From Palsa-601 sp963801185 (GTDB taxonomy: Bacteria; Actinomycetota; Acidimicrobiia; Acidimicrobiales; Bog-793), in assembly GCA_963801185.1 (NCBI GenBank), contig CAWDDW010000001.1, positions 930,001 through 994,000 of the forward strand: a stretch of 64,000 nucleotides of DNA. The letters are read 5' to 3'. Positions within the stretch are counted from its first letter, which is position 1. Every line of letters starts with the position of its first letter. Position numbers and translations under genes: made by a program. The notes beneath the pieces were generated by a model that saw only the letters and a program-made list of their open reading frames with translations, had not been told where the DNA came from and ran no database searches. Shown here piece after piece: positions 19,674 through 27,920 of this stretch.

Positions 19674-19760
19674 ACCTCAACGGTACCTGAGCAAGTCCGA
19701 CAAGTGGCCATATGAGCGCGGTGGCGCGCGGAGGGGCCGGGTCTGGGCGAAGATAGAGGC

Positions 19761-20453
19761 ATGGCCAGTCGCATACTCCTCGTCGAGGACGACGAGCGCA
19801 TCCGCGCCTCGATGCGCCTCTCGCTCGAGGATGAGGGCTATGAGATCGAGGAGGCCGCCAGCGGCGAGGAAGCGCTCGACGCGCATGCACGATCTCTTGT
19901 AGCCGAGCCGTTCGACCTGCTCGTAGTGGACATCATGCTCCCCGGAATGGATGGTTTTGCGTGCTGCCGTGAGCTGCGTAGGACGAGCACTGTCCCGATC
20001 ATCATGGTGACCGCCCGCACTGACACTCACGACATAGTGGCCGGCCTCGAGGCCGGCGCGGACGACTACGTGACCAAGCCGTTCGAGCCGAAGGAGCTTG
20101 CCGCCCGCATCCGTGCCCTCCTCCGGCGTGCGAGAACCGGCGACGGTGGACCCGTCTCGCTCGTCTTCGGGGATCTCGAGATCCTGCCCGAGGCCGGGGA
20201 GGTGAGGCGTGACGGCGAGGAGGTTCACCTCACTCGCACGGAGTTCCTCCTCCTCTGCGAGCTCGCCGCCAACAGCGGGAAGGTGTTGTCCCGCGAACAG
20301 CTGCTCGAGCGGGTCTGGAGCTACGACTACTTCGGCGACGGCCGCCTCGTCGATGTTCACGTGCGGCGCCTGCGGACGAAGATCGAGCGCGACCCGAGCG
20401 AGCCTCGGCACGTGTTGACCGTGCGCGGGCTCGGGTACAAGCTGGCGCCGTAA
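19761..20453 (+). CDS. mtrA: OmpR/MtrA-type response regulator
   Basis: Receiver domain (residues 1-120) with acidic pocket VEDDE, phospho-acceptor Asp in LLVVDIMLPGMDG, Thr in VTART and Lys in TKPF; then a winged-helix DNA-binding domain (RTEFLLLCELAANSGKVLSR...VHVRRLRTKIE). 230 residues. The following histidine kinase and LpqB-type lipoprotein make this the MtrAB-LpqB module that controls cell-wall and division functions in actinobacteria. AGAGG precedes the ATG. Promoter is in the 87-base gap divergent from xerC. Confidence 0.9.
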   Translation: MASRILLVEDDERIRASMRLSLEDEGYEIEEAASGEEALDAHARSLVAEPFDLLVVDIMLPGMDGFACCRELRRTSTVPIIMVTARTDTHDIVAGLEAGADDYVTKPFEPKELAARIRALLRRARTGDGGPVSLVFGDLEILPEAGEVRRDGEEVHLTRTEFLLLCELAANSGKVLSREQLLERVWSYDYFGDGRLVDVHVRRLRTKIERDPSEPRHVLTVRGLGYKLAP

Positions 20454-20493
20454 CCGTGACGCGCCAGCGGCGATGCACGAGAGCGTGACCTGA

Positions 20494-22014
20494 GTGTCGG
20501 GCACCGGCCTTCTCCGCAGGACCCGCTCCACGAAGAACCAGCGCAACCGGTACTCCCTCGGGCGGGACCTCGAGCAGCGAGGAACGGTCCGCACCTCACG
20601 GGCAGCGCCGGTGGGGCGAGACCGGCCTCATCGCCGGCATCTCGGCCTCCGAGCCCGCATCACGATCTCGTTCGCTCTCGGCGCTGCGATCCTCTCAGGG
20701 ACGATCGCAGCCATCACCTTCTACTCCGTGCGGTCCTCGATTCTCAATCAGCAGACCTCCTCGCTCTTCCACGAAGCGATAGCGAGCGCCGAAGTGCTCC
20801 GGCCGGAGCTTGAGCACTCCGTCGCCTATTACCCGCAGCTGCTGGCGAACACGGCGTCGAGCGGGGCAGAGGACACGCTCTTGAGCCGCGGGCACGCGCA
20901 CCACTGGTACTCGTCGTCGCCGGTGCTGACACCTCCCCGCCCTCTACCCGTGGCCCTTCAGCGAGTCGTGCTCGCCGGCGTGCCGGCCGACGAGACGATC
21001 CTCGTGAACAACGTCCCGACCTATGTCGTCGGCGTGCCGATCCCGGCGGTTCAGTCGGCGTACTTCGAGCTGTTCCCGCTCGGAGAGGTGGCTCGGACGC
21101 TGCATGTGCTGCTCGCTTCGCTGTTGCTGGCGGCGCTCGTGGTGACGATCGCAGGCGCCCTCCTCGGCAGCTGGGCGGCCAGCCGGGCACTGCGTCCCCT
21201 CCACGAAGCCGCGCAGGCGGCTCTGGACATTGCGGGCGGGCGGCTCGACACCCGGCTCGAGACCGACGATTACGCCGACCTGGCGGTTCTCACCTCGGCC
21301 TTCAATCGAATGGCAGACCGATTACAAGAGCGGATCGAACGGGAGGTGAGCTTCACATCAGACGTCAACCACGAGCTCCGCTCGCCGCTCACGACGTTGG
21401 CGGCCTCCCTGGCTGTGCTCGAGGGCAGGCGCGACGAGCTGCCCGACCGCTCCCGGCGTGCGCTCGACCTCCTCGGCGCGGAGGTGCGCCGATTCCGCAG
21501 GCTCGTGGACGACCTGCTCGAGATCTCACGGCTCGACGCAGGCCTCTCAGACGTGAGCATCGCGGAGGTGTCCCTCGGCGACCTCGTGAGCCGGAGCGTG
21601 GCGGCAACAGCCAAGCCGGTGCCGATCAAGTTCGACGACGCGACGGCTGACCGCCGGGTGCTCGTGGACAAGCGCCGCTTCGAGCGCATCATCGCCAACC
21701 TGCTGGACAACGCTCAGCACTACGCCGGAGGCGCCACTCAAGTGGTGGTGACATCCGACGCGTCCGTCGCACGCGTGGCCGTCGAGGACGAGGGGCCCGG
21801 GATCCCTCCCGACGAGAGAGAGCGGATCTTCGACCGCTTCTCCCGCGGGACGAGCGGACGGCGGCGGGGACTAGGCGAGGGAACCGGGCTCGGGCTCGCG
21901 ATCGTCGCCGAGCACACCCGGATGCTCGGCGGTCGTGTGTGGGTGGAGGACAACGGGTCACGGGGGTCGCGTTTCGTCGTGGAGTTCCCAGCACCGAGGG
22001 ACCAGGGCTCGTGA
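20494..22014 (+). CDS. mtrB: MtrB-type sensor histidine kinase
   Basis: Membrane sensor kinase, 506 residues. A first membrane helix near residues 55-80, an extracytoplasmic sensor of about 140 residues, a second helix near 205-230, then HAMP (RALRPLHEAAQAALDIAGGRL), HisKA with the H-box FTSDVNHELRSPLTTL, and the HATPase domain with N-box IIANLLDNAQHYAGG, DEGPGIP and GTGLGLAIV. The frame may start later than 20494, since the first 50 residues are basic and unstructured. Its stop overlaps the lipoprotein GTG (GTGA). Partner of the response regulator 40 bases upstream. Confidence 0.9.
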   Translation: MSGTGLLRRTRSTKNQRNRYSLGRDLEQRGTVRTSRAAPVGRDRPHRRHLGLRARITISFALGAAILSGTIAAITFYSVRSSILNQQTSSLFHEAIASAEVLRPELEHSVAYYPQLLANTASSGAEDTLLSRGHAHHWYSSSPVLTPPRPLPVALQRVVLAGVPADETILVNNVPTYVVGVPIPAVQSAYFELFPLGEVARTLHVLLASLLLAALVVTIAGALLGSWAASRALRPLHEAAQAALDIAGGRLDTRLETDDYADLAVLTSAFNRMADRLQERIEREVSFTSDVNHELRSPLTTLAASLAVLEGRRDELPDRSRRALDLLGAEVRRFRRLVDDLLEISRLDAGLSDVSIAEVSLGDLVSRSVAATAKPVPIKFDDATADRRVLVDKRRFERIIANLLDNAQHYAGGATQVVVTSDASVARVAVEDEGPGIPPDERERIFDRFSRGTSGRRRGLGEGTGLGLAIVAEHTRMLGGRVWVEDNGSRGSRFVVEFPAPRDQGS

Positions 22015-23033
22015 GACGGCTTGCCGTGGCCATCGCCCTCGGCGTGACCGCGCTCGCGGCGGCCGGGTGCGGGATCCCGCTTGCCACCGGTCCGCAGGAG
22101 CTCGCTCGCAGCGCGATGCCGCAGGCGCTAACCCAGCAACAAGCACCTCCCGCGCCGAACCGCCACCCCGACAATGCTGAGGACATCTACATCTACCTGA
22201 TCGCCGAGTTCTCGGGCGACCTCGTCGCGGTCTCGCGGACGGTCTCGCCACACGCGACGGTCCAGGGCGTCATCGACGAGCTCGAGGCGGGGCCTCTCTC
22301 GACGGAGTATCACTCGGGCGACGAGAGCGCGATCAGCACGGGCTCGAAACTGGTCGGCAAGGCGCCTGTAAAGGGGATCGCCACGGTCCGGCTAGACCGC
22401 CGCTTCTTTCAGCTGGAAGGCGAAGCCCCGGTCCAAGAGCTCGGTCAGATCGTGTGGACGCTCACGAAGAACTTCCCCGAGATCAAAGCAATCAGCTTCG
22501 CCGGCCCGCACGGCCCGATACCGGTCGAGACGGACACGGGCCGATTCGTCAGCAATCCCGTGAGCGCTAAGAACTACTGCAACCTCGTCGCCGGTGCGTG
22601 CGCCGCGCTCGAGGTCAGGCGGCTAGCACCAGGGCTGTCCTCAGGCCTCCGCTCGCACCGGCACATCGAGGCGTGGCGCGTCGCCCCACAGCCGTTCGAG
22701 GTCGTAGAACTTCCTCGCCTCCTCCAAGAACACGTGGACGACGAAGTCGCCGTAGTCCATGAGTACCCAGCGGGCGTCGTCGCGTCCCTCGATCATCCTC
22801 GGCCCGCGGCCATGGGGGTCCTGCTTTATGAGGCGCTCGATCTCCTCCGCGATCGCGCGGACCTGGCGGTCGTTCGAGCCAGAGGTGATGACGAAGTACT
22901 CGGTGATGGCGAGCAGGTCGCCCACTTCGATCACGACGGTCGGTTCGGGGGTCTTAGCCGCCGCGGCCTCCACCGCGAGGGCGACGAGCTCAGTGCTCAA
23001 CGGAACCGCTCACCCGGCCTATGCCTTCAGTAG
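22011..23033 (+). CDS. lpqB: LpqB-like lipoprotein with GerMN domain; 3' end doubtful
   Basis: Starts at GTG 22011, overlapping the kinase stop. Residues 1-20 are a lipoprotein signal with lipobox ending at Cys 20 (ALAAAGC). A GerMN domain follows (YIYLIAEFSGDLVAVSRTV...VSAKNYCNLV, about residues 60-198), as in LpqB, which modulates MtrB. The true protein probably ends near 22626: beyond about 22600 the open frame runs antisense through all of rsfS with no recognisable content, and a shift of one frame gives a TAG at 22624-22626, just before the convergent rsfS stop. Even so it lacks the large C-terminal propeller of classical LpqB, leaving a minimal version of about 205 residues. Confidence 0.6.
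   Translation: MRRLAVAIALGVTALAAAGCGIPLATGPQELARSAMPQALTQQQAPPAPNRHPDNAEDIYIYLIAEFSGDLVAVSRTVSPHATVQGVIDELEAGPLSTEYHSGDESAISTGSKLVGKAPVKGIATVRLDRRFFQLEGEAPVQELGQIVWTLTKNFPEIKAISFAGPHGPIPVETDTGRFVSNPVSAKNYCNLVAGACAALEVRRLAPGLSSGLRSHRHIEAWRVAPQPFEVVELPRLLQEHVDDEVAVVHEYPAGVVASLDHPRPAAMGVLLYEALDLLRDRADLAVVRARGDDEVLGDGEQVAHFDHDGRFGGLSRRGLHREGDELSAQRNRSPGLCLQ
22641..23000 (-). CDS. rsfS: Ribosome silencing factor RsfS
   Basis: Binds uL14 on free 50S subunits and blocks subunit joining when nutrients are short. The 119 residues show the family landmarks: VVIEVGDLLAITEYFVITSG, SNDRQVRAIAEEIE, RWVLMDYGDFVVHVF and FYDLERLWGDA. Follows nadD with a 51-base gap, the conserved partner in actinobacteria. 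An open frame on the opposite strand covers it entirely, but coding features here clearly belong to this strand. Confidence 0.95.
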   Translation of the reverse strand: MSTELVALAVEAAAAKTPEPTVVIEVGDLLAITEYFVITSGSNDRQVRAIAEEIERLIKQDPHGRGPRMIEGRDDARWVLMDYGDFVVHVFLEEARKFYDLERLWGDAPRLDVPVRAEA

Positions 23034-23051
23034 TGGCACTGCTGTCACGAC

Positions 23052-23690
23052 TCATCTATCGCCACCATACAGGTTGCGCTGGCGGATCACGCGGATGGCA
23101 TCGGCAGGTACGAGGAAGTCGAGGGGCCTGCCGGTAGCAGCGCGGTCGCGCAGGTCGGTGCTCGAGATCTCGAGAGCCGGGATCTCGACGACGGCAACCT
23201 TCCATCCGGCGATCGGCCCGTCGGAGATGCTCTCTTCGACCCTCGTCCCCGGCCGGTTGACGATCACGAGCGACACCGCTGCGCGAATCTCCTCGAGCCG
23301 GATCCAGGTCCCGAGAGTCGGCACGACGTCCGCTCCGATGATCAGGTGCAATTCCGCTCCGGGATACCGATCTCCCAGCTCAGCGACCGTGTCGGCTGTA
23401 TACGACACCCCTCCTCGATCGATCTCGATCGAGGAGGCCTTGAGCTCCTCGTAACCGTGCACGGCGGCTTCCACGAGCGCCAGCCGATCGGCGGCCGGGG
23501 TCACCGGCCGGGTCTCGACCTTCTGCCACGGCTCGTTCGCGACGATGAGCAGCACCCGATCGAGACCGAGCTCGTGGCTGACGTTGACCGCAGCGACGAG
23601 ATGCCCTACGTGAACAGGATCGAACGTCCCCCCGAGTATGCCGATCTGCGGGCGGCTCAAGGCTCGCTCAGGTTCCGGCGAGGCGAGCAA
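23052..23690 (-). CDS. nadD: Nicotinate-mononucleotide adenylyltransferase
   Basis: Adenylates NaMN to deamido-NAD in NAD synthesis. GGTFDPVHVGHL carries the HxGH nucleotidyl-transfer motif, and ISSTDLRDR is the family's ISSTxxR motif. 212 residues from 23690; GTG or ATG choices slightly downstream are possible because the core begins at residue 14 (PQIGILGGTFDP). Its 5' end overlaps the LLM oxidoreductase gene by 23 bases. In related genomes nadD directly follows proA; here accessory genes separate them. Confidence 0.95.
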   Translation of the reverse strand: MLASPEPERALSRPQIGILGGTFDPVHVGHLVAAVNVSHELGLDRVLLIVANEPWQKVETRPVTPAADRLALVEAAVHGYEELKASSIEIDRGGVSYTADTVAELGDRYPGAELHLIIGADVVPTLGTWIRLEEIRAAVSLVIVNRPGTRVEESISDGPIAGWKVAVVEIPALEISSTDLRDRAATGRPLDFLVPADAIRVIRQRNLYGGDR

Positions 23691-24597
23691 CCACCGGGGC
23701 GAAGCTCTCGATCTCTGCCTCGTGGAAGACCCAATAGGAGAAACCCGACTCTTCGCGCCTCGCCTGCAACGTCTCCACGATCTCGTCCTCGGTGCCGAAG
23801 ATCCCGATCGGCGATGCGGCCATGTCGGCGGGCGGGAATCCCGTCAGCTTCGACATCTCCTCTGCGACCTCGGCTTGCGGGCGCCCGATCTGCGCGAGGA
23901 AGACCAGGCTCTGCAGCTCGAGGTCGCCGAGGCGGTCACCGGCGAACTCCCTCACCCAGCCGATGCGCTCGGCGTAGTGCTGAGCAGACGCACTGGCGAT
24001 CGTCTCGGCGCCGACGTGGCCTGAACGCAGCGAGGGGTTGATGCCGACGATCTGCGCGTTCTCGGCGGCGATCCGAAGCACGCGCTTGCTGCCGCCACCG
24101 ATCAGGAGAGGCGGCCCGCCAGGCGTGTGCGGCCTCGGCAAGCCCTGTGCTCCCGTCAAGCGGTAGTGCTCGCCTTCGAAGTCGACGGTCTCGTCGGCCC
24201 AAAGCGCCTTTACGATCTTCAGGCTCTCCTCGAGCCTGCTGACACGAACCGATGGCGCGTCGTACGCGATCCCCGACTGGTCGTAGTCGGTCTGCATCCA
24301 ACCAGCGCCGAGCCCCACCTCCAGGCGGCCCGCCGAGGCGAGGTCGAGGGTCGCGCACTCCTTCGCCAGCACGACCGGGTGGCGGTAGTCGTTGTCGAAG
24401 ACGAGCGAGCCGACCTTCAGTCTGGTCGTTGCCTCGGCGGCGACGGTCAGAGCAACCAACGGGCCCAGCTGGTCCTCGAAGTGATCAGGGATGTACAGAG
24501 TCGAGTACCCGAGATCTTCGAGCTTGCGGGCGGTCTCTCGCCATGCGGCCAGACTGGGAGCGTTCGACAGCTGTATTCCGAAACGAAACGGGCGCAT
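23668..24597 (-). CDS. F420-dependent LLM-class oxidoreductase
   Basis: Luciferase-like TIM-barrel flavin/F420 oxidoreductase, 309 residues, of the actinobacterial subgroup annotated as TIGR03621-like. Typical segments: FGIQLSNAPSLAAWRETARK, YIPDHFEDQLGP, LDLASAGRLEVGLGAGWM and LLIGGGSKRVLRIAAENA. Substrate is unknown. It overlaps nadD by 23 bases, so it is probably co-transcribed with nadD and rsfS, and is divergent from the DAHP synthase gene across a 45-base gap. Confidence 0.85.
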   Translation of the reverse strand: MRPFRFGIQLSNAPSLAAWRETARKLEDLGYSTLYIPDHFEDQLGPLVALTVAAEATTRLKVGSLVFDNDYRHPVVLAKECATLDLASAGRLEVGLGAGWMQTDYDQSGIAYDAPSVRVSRLEESLKIVKALWADETVDFEGEHYRLTGAQGLPRPHTPGGPPLLIGGGSKRVLRIAAENAQIVGINPSLRSGHVGAETIASASAQHYAERIGWVREFAGDRLGDLELQSLVFLAQIGRPQAEVAEEMSKLTGFPPADMAASPIGIFGTEDEIVETLQARREESGFSYWVFHEAEIESFAPVVARLAGT

Positions 24598-24642
24598 CCG
24601 CCGAGGTTAGCCACCCCTGCGCACGTCGTTTACGCTTGCAGC

Positions 24643-26004
24643 ATGGCCATCACCTCGCGCCCGGCAGATTGGCACCCCGCGTCGTGGCGCGACCGCGAGG
24701 CCACCCAGCCGGTCGAGTGGCCCGATGCCGCCGTCGCCGACGCGGTCCGCCAACAGCTGCGCGGCCTGCCCCCGCTCGTCTTCGCGGGAGAGGCGAGGCG
24801 GCTCACGCGTGCCCTCGGCGAGGTGGCGGCAGGACGGGCGTTCGTGCTCCAGGCGGGCGATTGTGCGGAGTCGTTCGACGACTTCTCGGCTGACTCGATC
24901 CGGGACAAACTGAAGGTCATCTTGCAGATGGCGGTCGTGCTCACCTACGGCTCGGGCGTGCCGGTGCTCAAGGTGGGGCGGATCGCCGGGCAGTTCGCCA
25001 AACCGCGGTCGTCGCCCACCGAGCGCGTCGGCGACCTCGAGCTGCCGGCGTTCCGCGGTCACATCGTGAACGACGACGTGCCGGTACCAGCGGGCCGAGT
25101 GCCCGACCCGACGAGGATGCTCACGGCCTACCACCAGTCGGCCTCGACGTTGAACCTCCTGCGTGCGTTCACGAAGGGTGGTTTTGCCGACCTCTCCCAG
25201 GTGCACTCGTGGAACCAGGAGTTCCTCGCCGCGAGCGCCGAGGGCCGTCGCTATGAGGCCATCGCCGAGGAGATCGACAGGGCGCTCTGCTTCATGCGTG
25301 CCTGTGGCGTGGACCTCTCGACCGATTCGCCGATCCACCAGGTCGACCTGTTCACGAGTCATGAGGCTCTCCTGCTCGACTACGAGGAGGCGATGACCCG
25401 GCAGGACTCCTTGACCGGCGATTGGTACGACTGCTCGGCCCACTTCCTCTGGGTCGGTGAGCGCACGCGCCAGATCGAGGGCGCGCACATGGAGTTCGCG
25501 ACCGGGATCGGCAATCCGGTCGGCTGCAAGATCGGGCCGGCCGCCACCCCGGAAGAGGCCGTCGAGATCTGCGAAAGGTTGAACCCCGAGAGGATCCCGG
25601 GACGCCTCACGCTCGTCTCCCGGATGGGAGTCGACGCTGTGCGGGACAAGCTGCCTCCCCTCATCGAGAGGGTGCGCGAGTCCGGCCATCCCGTCGTGTG
25701 GCAGTGCGACCCGATGCACGGCAACACCTTCGCGAGCGAGTCCGGTAGGAAGACCCGCCACTTCGACGACGTCCTCGGGGAGATCCAGGGCTACTTCGCA
25801 GTGCACGGCGCACTCGGCACGTGGCCGGGCGGGGTCCACGTCGAGCTGACCGGTGACGACGTGACCGAGTGCCTCGGAGGGATCGAGGACATCCTCGAAG
25901 AGCAGCTCCCACTGCGATACACGACCGCGTGCGACCCGCGCCTCAACGCTCGTCAGTCCATCGACCTGGCCTTTCGCGTAGCGGAGTTGCTCCGCGATCG
26001 GTAG
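24643..26004 (+). CDS. aroG: Class II 3-deoxy-7-phosphoheptulonate (DAHP) synthase
   Basis: Condenses PEP and erythrose 4-phosphate, first step of the shikimate pathway; plant/actinobacterial class II enzyme (AroG of Mycobacterium). Motifs: FVLQAGDCAESFDDF (metal-binding Cys), GRIAGQFAKPRSSPTE, SHEALLLDYEEAMTR, CKIGPAATPEEAVEI, VWQCDPMHGNT and HVELTGDDVTECLGG. 453 residues, normal for the class. ATG 24643 fits; earlier frames extend into the divergent LLM gene. The gap to that gene is only 45 bases, so the mRNA leader is short or absent. Confidence 0.96.
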   Translation: MAITSRPADWHPASWRDREATQPVEWPDAAVADAVRQQLRGLPPLVFAGEARRLTRALGEVAAGRAFVLQAGDCAESFDDFSADSIRDKLKVILQMAVVLTYGSGVPVLKVGRIAGQFAKPRSSPTERVGDLELPAFRGHIVNDDVPVPAGRVPDPTRMLTAYHQSASTLNLLRAFTKGGFADLSQVHSWNQEFLAASAEGRRYEAIAEEIDRALCFMRACGVDLSTDSPIHQVDLFTSHEALLLDYEEAMTRQDSLTGDWYDCSAHFLWVGERTRQIEGAHMEFATGIGNPVGCKIGPAATPEEAVEICERLNPERIPGRLTLVSRMGVDAVRDKLPPLIERVRESGHPVVWQCDPMHGNTFASESGRKTRHFDDVLGEIQGYFAVHGALGTWPGGVHVELTGDDVTECLGGIEDILEEQLPLRYTTACDPRLNARQSIDLAFRVAELLRDR

Positions 26005-26066
26005 GCGGCCTTCGGTCGCGGTTGCTGTGAGCCCGATGTGAATGATGTGCTTGATGTGACAGGTGT

Positions 26067-26168
26067 GGATTCAGTCGCCCGAGGCGCGTAGAATGCGCCT
26101 GCCAGCAGGACACGAGACTCCCCGCCTTCTGGCGAGAAGGCTCCCGATCGGCAGGGGCATCGAATCCG
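26067..26168 (+). promoter_or_regulatory. Structured leader with mutually exclusive hairpins upstream of a secreted protein gene
   Basis: A closing pair GGATTC (26067-26072)/GAATCC (26162-26167) encloses: AGGCGC-GTAGAAT-GCGCCT (26082-26100); CCTG-CCAG-CAGG (26098-26109), which competes with it; GCCTTCT-GGCG-AGAAGGC (26124-26141); and CCCCGCC (26120-26126) with GGCAGGGG (26150-26157), which competes with the previous hairpin and hides the likely Shine-Dalgarno AGGGG. The start codon GTG follows at 26169. This resembles a riboswitch or attenuator. TAGAAT at 26089-26094 could instead be a -10 box, in which case only the 3' half is transcribed. Confidence 0.4.
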
Positions 26169-27920
26169 GTGAAGCTCGGGCACACCACGCGACCAACACG
26201 CTCCGTTGCGGCCGTTGCTGTCTCTCTCGCCGTCGCCGTTGCGACCGCCGTCGCCTGTCTCCTGCCCGGCACGGCCGTGGCCACCGCAGCCGCGCACGAG
26301 CCGACGGCTCACGGGGTCTCGAGTCTCGCGTACGACCTGGTCTCGGCGAACGGCACAGTGACGAGCTTCGGCCACGCAGGCAACTTCGGAGGCGCTCAGG
26401 ACATCCACCTGGCCGCCCCCATCGTCGGCATGGCGACCACCCCCGACGGCCTCGGCTACTGGCTCATCGGGCAAGACGGCGGCGTGCTCACCTTCGGGGA
26501 CGCCAAGTACTTCGGTTCTCTCGGCGGCCTCAAGCACACGCCGGCACACGACATCATCGCCCTCGTGCCCACGGCCGACGGGCAGGGATACTGGCTATGT
26601 GACGCGAGTGGCGTCGTCACTTCCTTCGGCGACGCTCCAAAGCTGCCCTCCCTTCGCCTCGCAGCGACTCACGTCCCGATCGTCGGGTTCACCGTCCTCC
26701 GTGACCAGCGGGGAGCGTGGGTCGTCAACGCCGACGGCGTCGTCTTCCATCTCGGGCAGTCCCATCTCTACGGGAGCATCAGGAGCAAGACGCCTCGCCC
26801 GCCGATAGTGGGAATCGCACGCACGGAAAACGGCCGGGGTTATTGGCTGACCGACTCGAGGGGCAACGTCACCGCCTTCGGGAACGCAGGACCGGCCGTC
26901 AGGCCGCCGGCGCTCAAGTCCCCCGTGGTGGGGATCTCGGCCGCGCCGGCGGGTCGGGGGTACTGGGCCGTCGCCTCGGGCGGGCGTGTGATCCACGCCG
27001 GCGTACCCTCACGCGGAGGGCTGGCACGCCTGACCGGGCCGTTGCAGATCGTCGGGATCGCGACTGCCATCCCGGGGCCTACGGTCGACGCGTCGCCCTA
27101 CCCCTCGGGCAGCATCGGATACGACGTCAACTGGCCGCAGTGCCTGATCTCGGGGTCGAAGGCCACTGGCGCGATGCCGGGTCCACCCGACGACCCGAGC
27201 GGGACCTCGGCGTACTCGATTGCGATAGTCGGGGTGGACGGGTGGGCAGTGGGCGACTACAACAGCTGCCTCAGCTCGGAGGTGACCTGGGCGGACAAGG
27301 CCAGGGTCACAGGCAGCTCCACCCCTCCCCCTTACGAGCTCTATCTGTTCCTGAACTCGCCGGCCTCGACCTCGACGATCGATCAGACAGGCCCCGCGGG
27401 CACATGCGCATCGGTCGTGGCGTCGGACCAGCCGTCGTGCCTCGCCTACAACTACGGCTACAACGCCGCACTCGATGCAGTCGGCTACGCGTCCGGGGCC
27501 GATGCCGAGGCGGAGATGTGGTGGCTCGACATCGAGAACGACGCTTGTGCGACCGGCGAGTGGAACGACGCCGCCAACGGCGAGTGGTGGTCGTGCGATC
27601 AGTCCCTCAACGACCTGACCATCCAGGGCGCCCTCGACGCCCTCTCGCACGACAAGCTGACAGCGGGCGTTTACTCGACCTCGGTGCAGTGGAACGCCAT
27701 CACGGGCCACTACGTGCCGACGGGCCATCCGATCCCGCTCTGGATCGCCGGCGCCATCTGGACGTCACCGCCCTATCCGGCGAGCTACGGCTACCTGTCG
27801 ACGACCGCGCTCGAGCCGTGGTGCAACGGGCAATACAGCTTCGCCGGGGGAAAGGTTGACCTGCTGCAGGAGACGCCAGGCAGCAACAACTACCCGTACG
27901 ACCCTGACTACGCCTGCTGA
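26169..27920 (+). CDS. Secreted protein: six propeller-like repeats plus GH25/DUF1906-like domain
   Basis: 583 residues from GTG 26169. Residues 1-42 are a signal peptide. Residues 50-300 hold six repeats of about 42 residues of the type 'GYWL..DGGVLTFGDAKYFGS', expanded in Acidimicrobiia and probably forming a beta-propeller. From about 315 comes a separate domain starting IGYDVNWPQC and containing EMWWLDIENDAC; an early Asp and a DxE on a later strand are the arrangement of GH25 lysozyme and DUF1906 TIM barrels. Four or more Cys fit an exported, disulphide-bonded domain. A peptidoglycan-related role is inference. Its 3' end overlaps the convergent phosphatase gene by 13 bases. Confidence 0.8.
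   Translation: MKLGHTTRPTRSVAAVAVSLAVAVATAVACLLPGTAVATAAAHEPTAHGVSSLAYDLVSANGTVTSFGHAGNFGGAQDIHLAAPIVGMATTPDGLGYWLIGQDGGVLTFGDAKYFGSLGGLKHTPAHDIIALVPTADGQGYWLCDASGVVTSFGDAPKLPSLRLAATHVPIVGFTVLRDQRGAWVVNADGVVFHLGQSHLYGSIRSKTPRPPIVGIARTENGRGYWLTDSRGNVTAFGNAGPAVRPPALKSPVVGISAAPAGRGYWAVASGGRVIHAGVPSRGGLARLTGPLQIVGIATAIPGPTVDASPYPSGSIGYDVNWPQCLISGSKATGAMPGPPDDPSGTSAYSIAIVGVDGWAVGDYNSCLSSEVTWADKARVTGSSTPPPYELYLFLNSPASTSTIDQTGPAGTCASVVASDQPSCLAYNYGYNAALDAVGYASGADAEAEMWWLDIENDACATGEWNDAANGEWWSCDQSLNDLTIQGALDALSHDKLTAGVYSTSVQWNAITGHYVPTGHPIPLWIAGAIWTSPPYPASYGYLSTTALEPWCNGQYSFAGGKVDLLQETPGSNNYPYDPDYAC

Noticed and set aside
24607..25839. 410-codon open frame antisense to the DAHP synthase gene
   Set aside because: Arg/His-rich shadow typical of high-GC antisense frames; the plus strand encodes a perfect class II DAHP synthase.
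26089..26094. TAGAAT as a definite -10 box for the secreted propeller gene
   Set aside because: No TTGACA-like element at 16-19 bases upstream; the hexamer also forms a hairpin loop, so I leave it as an alternative only.
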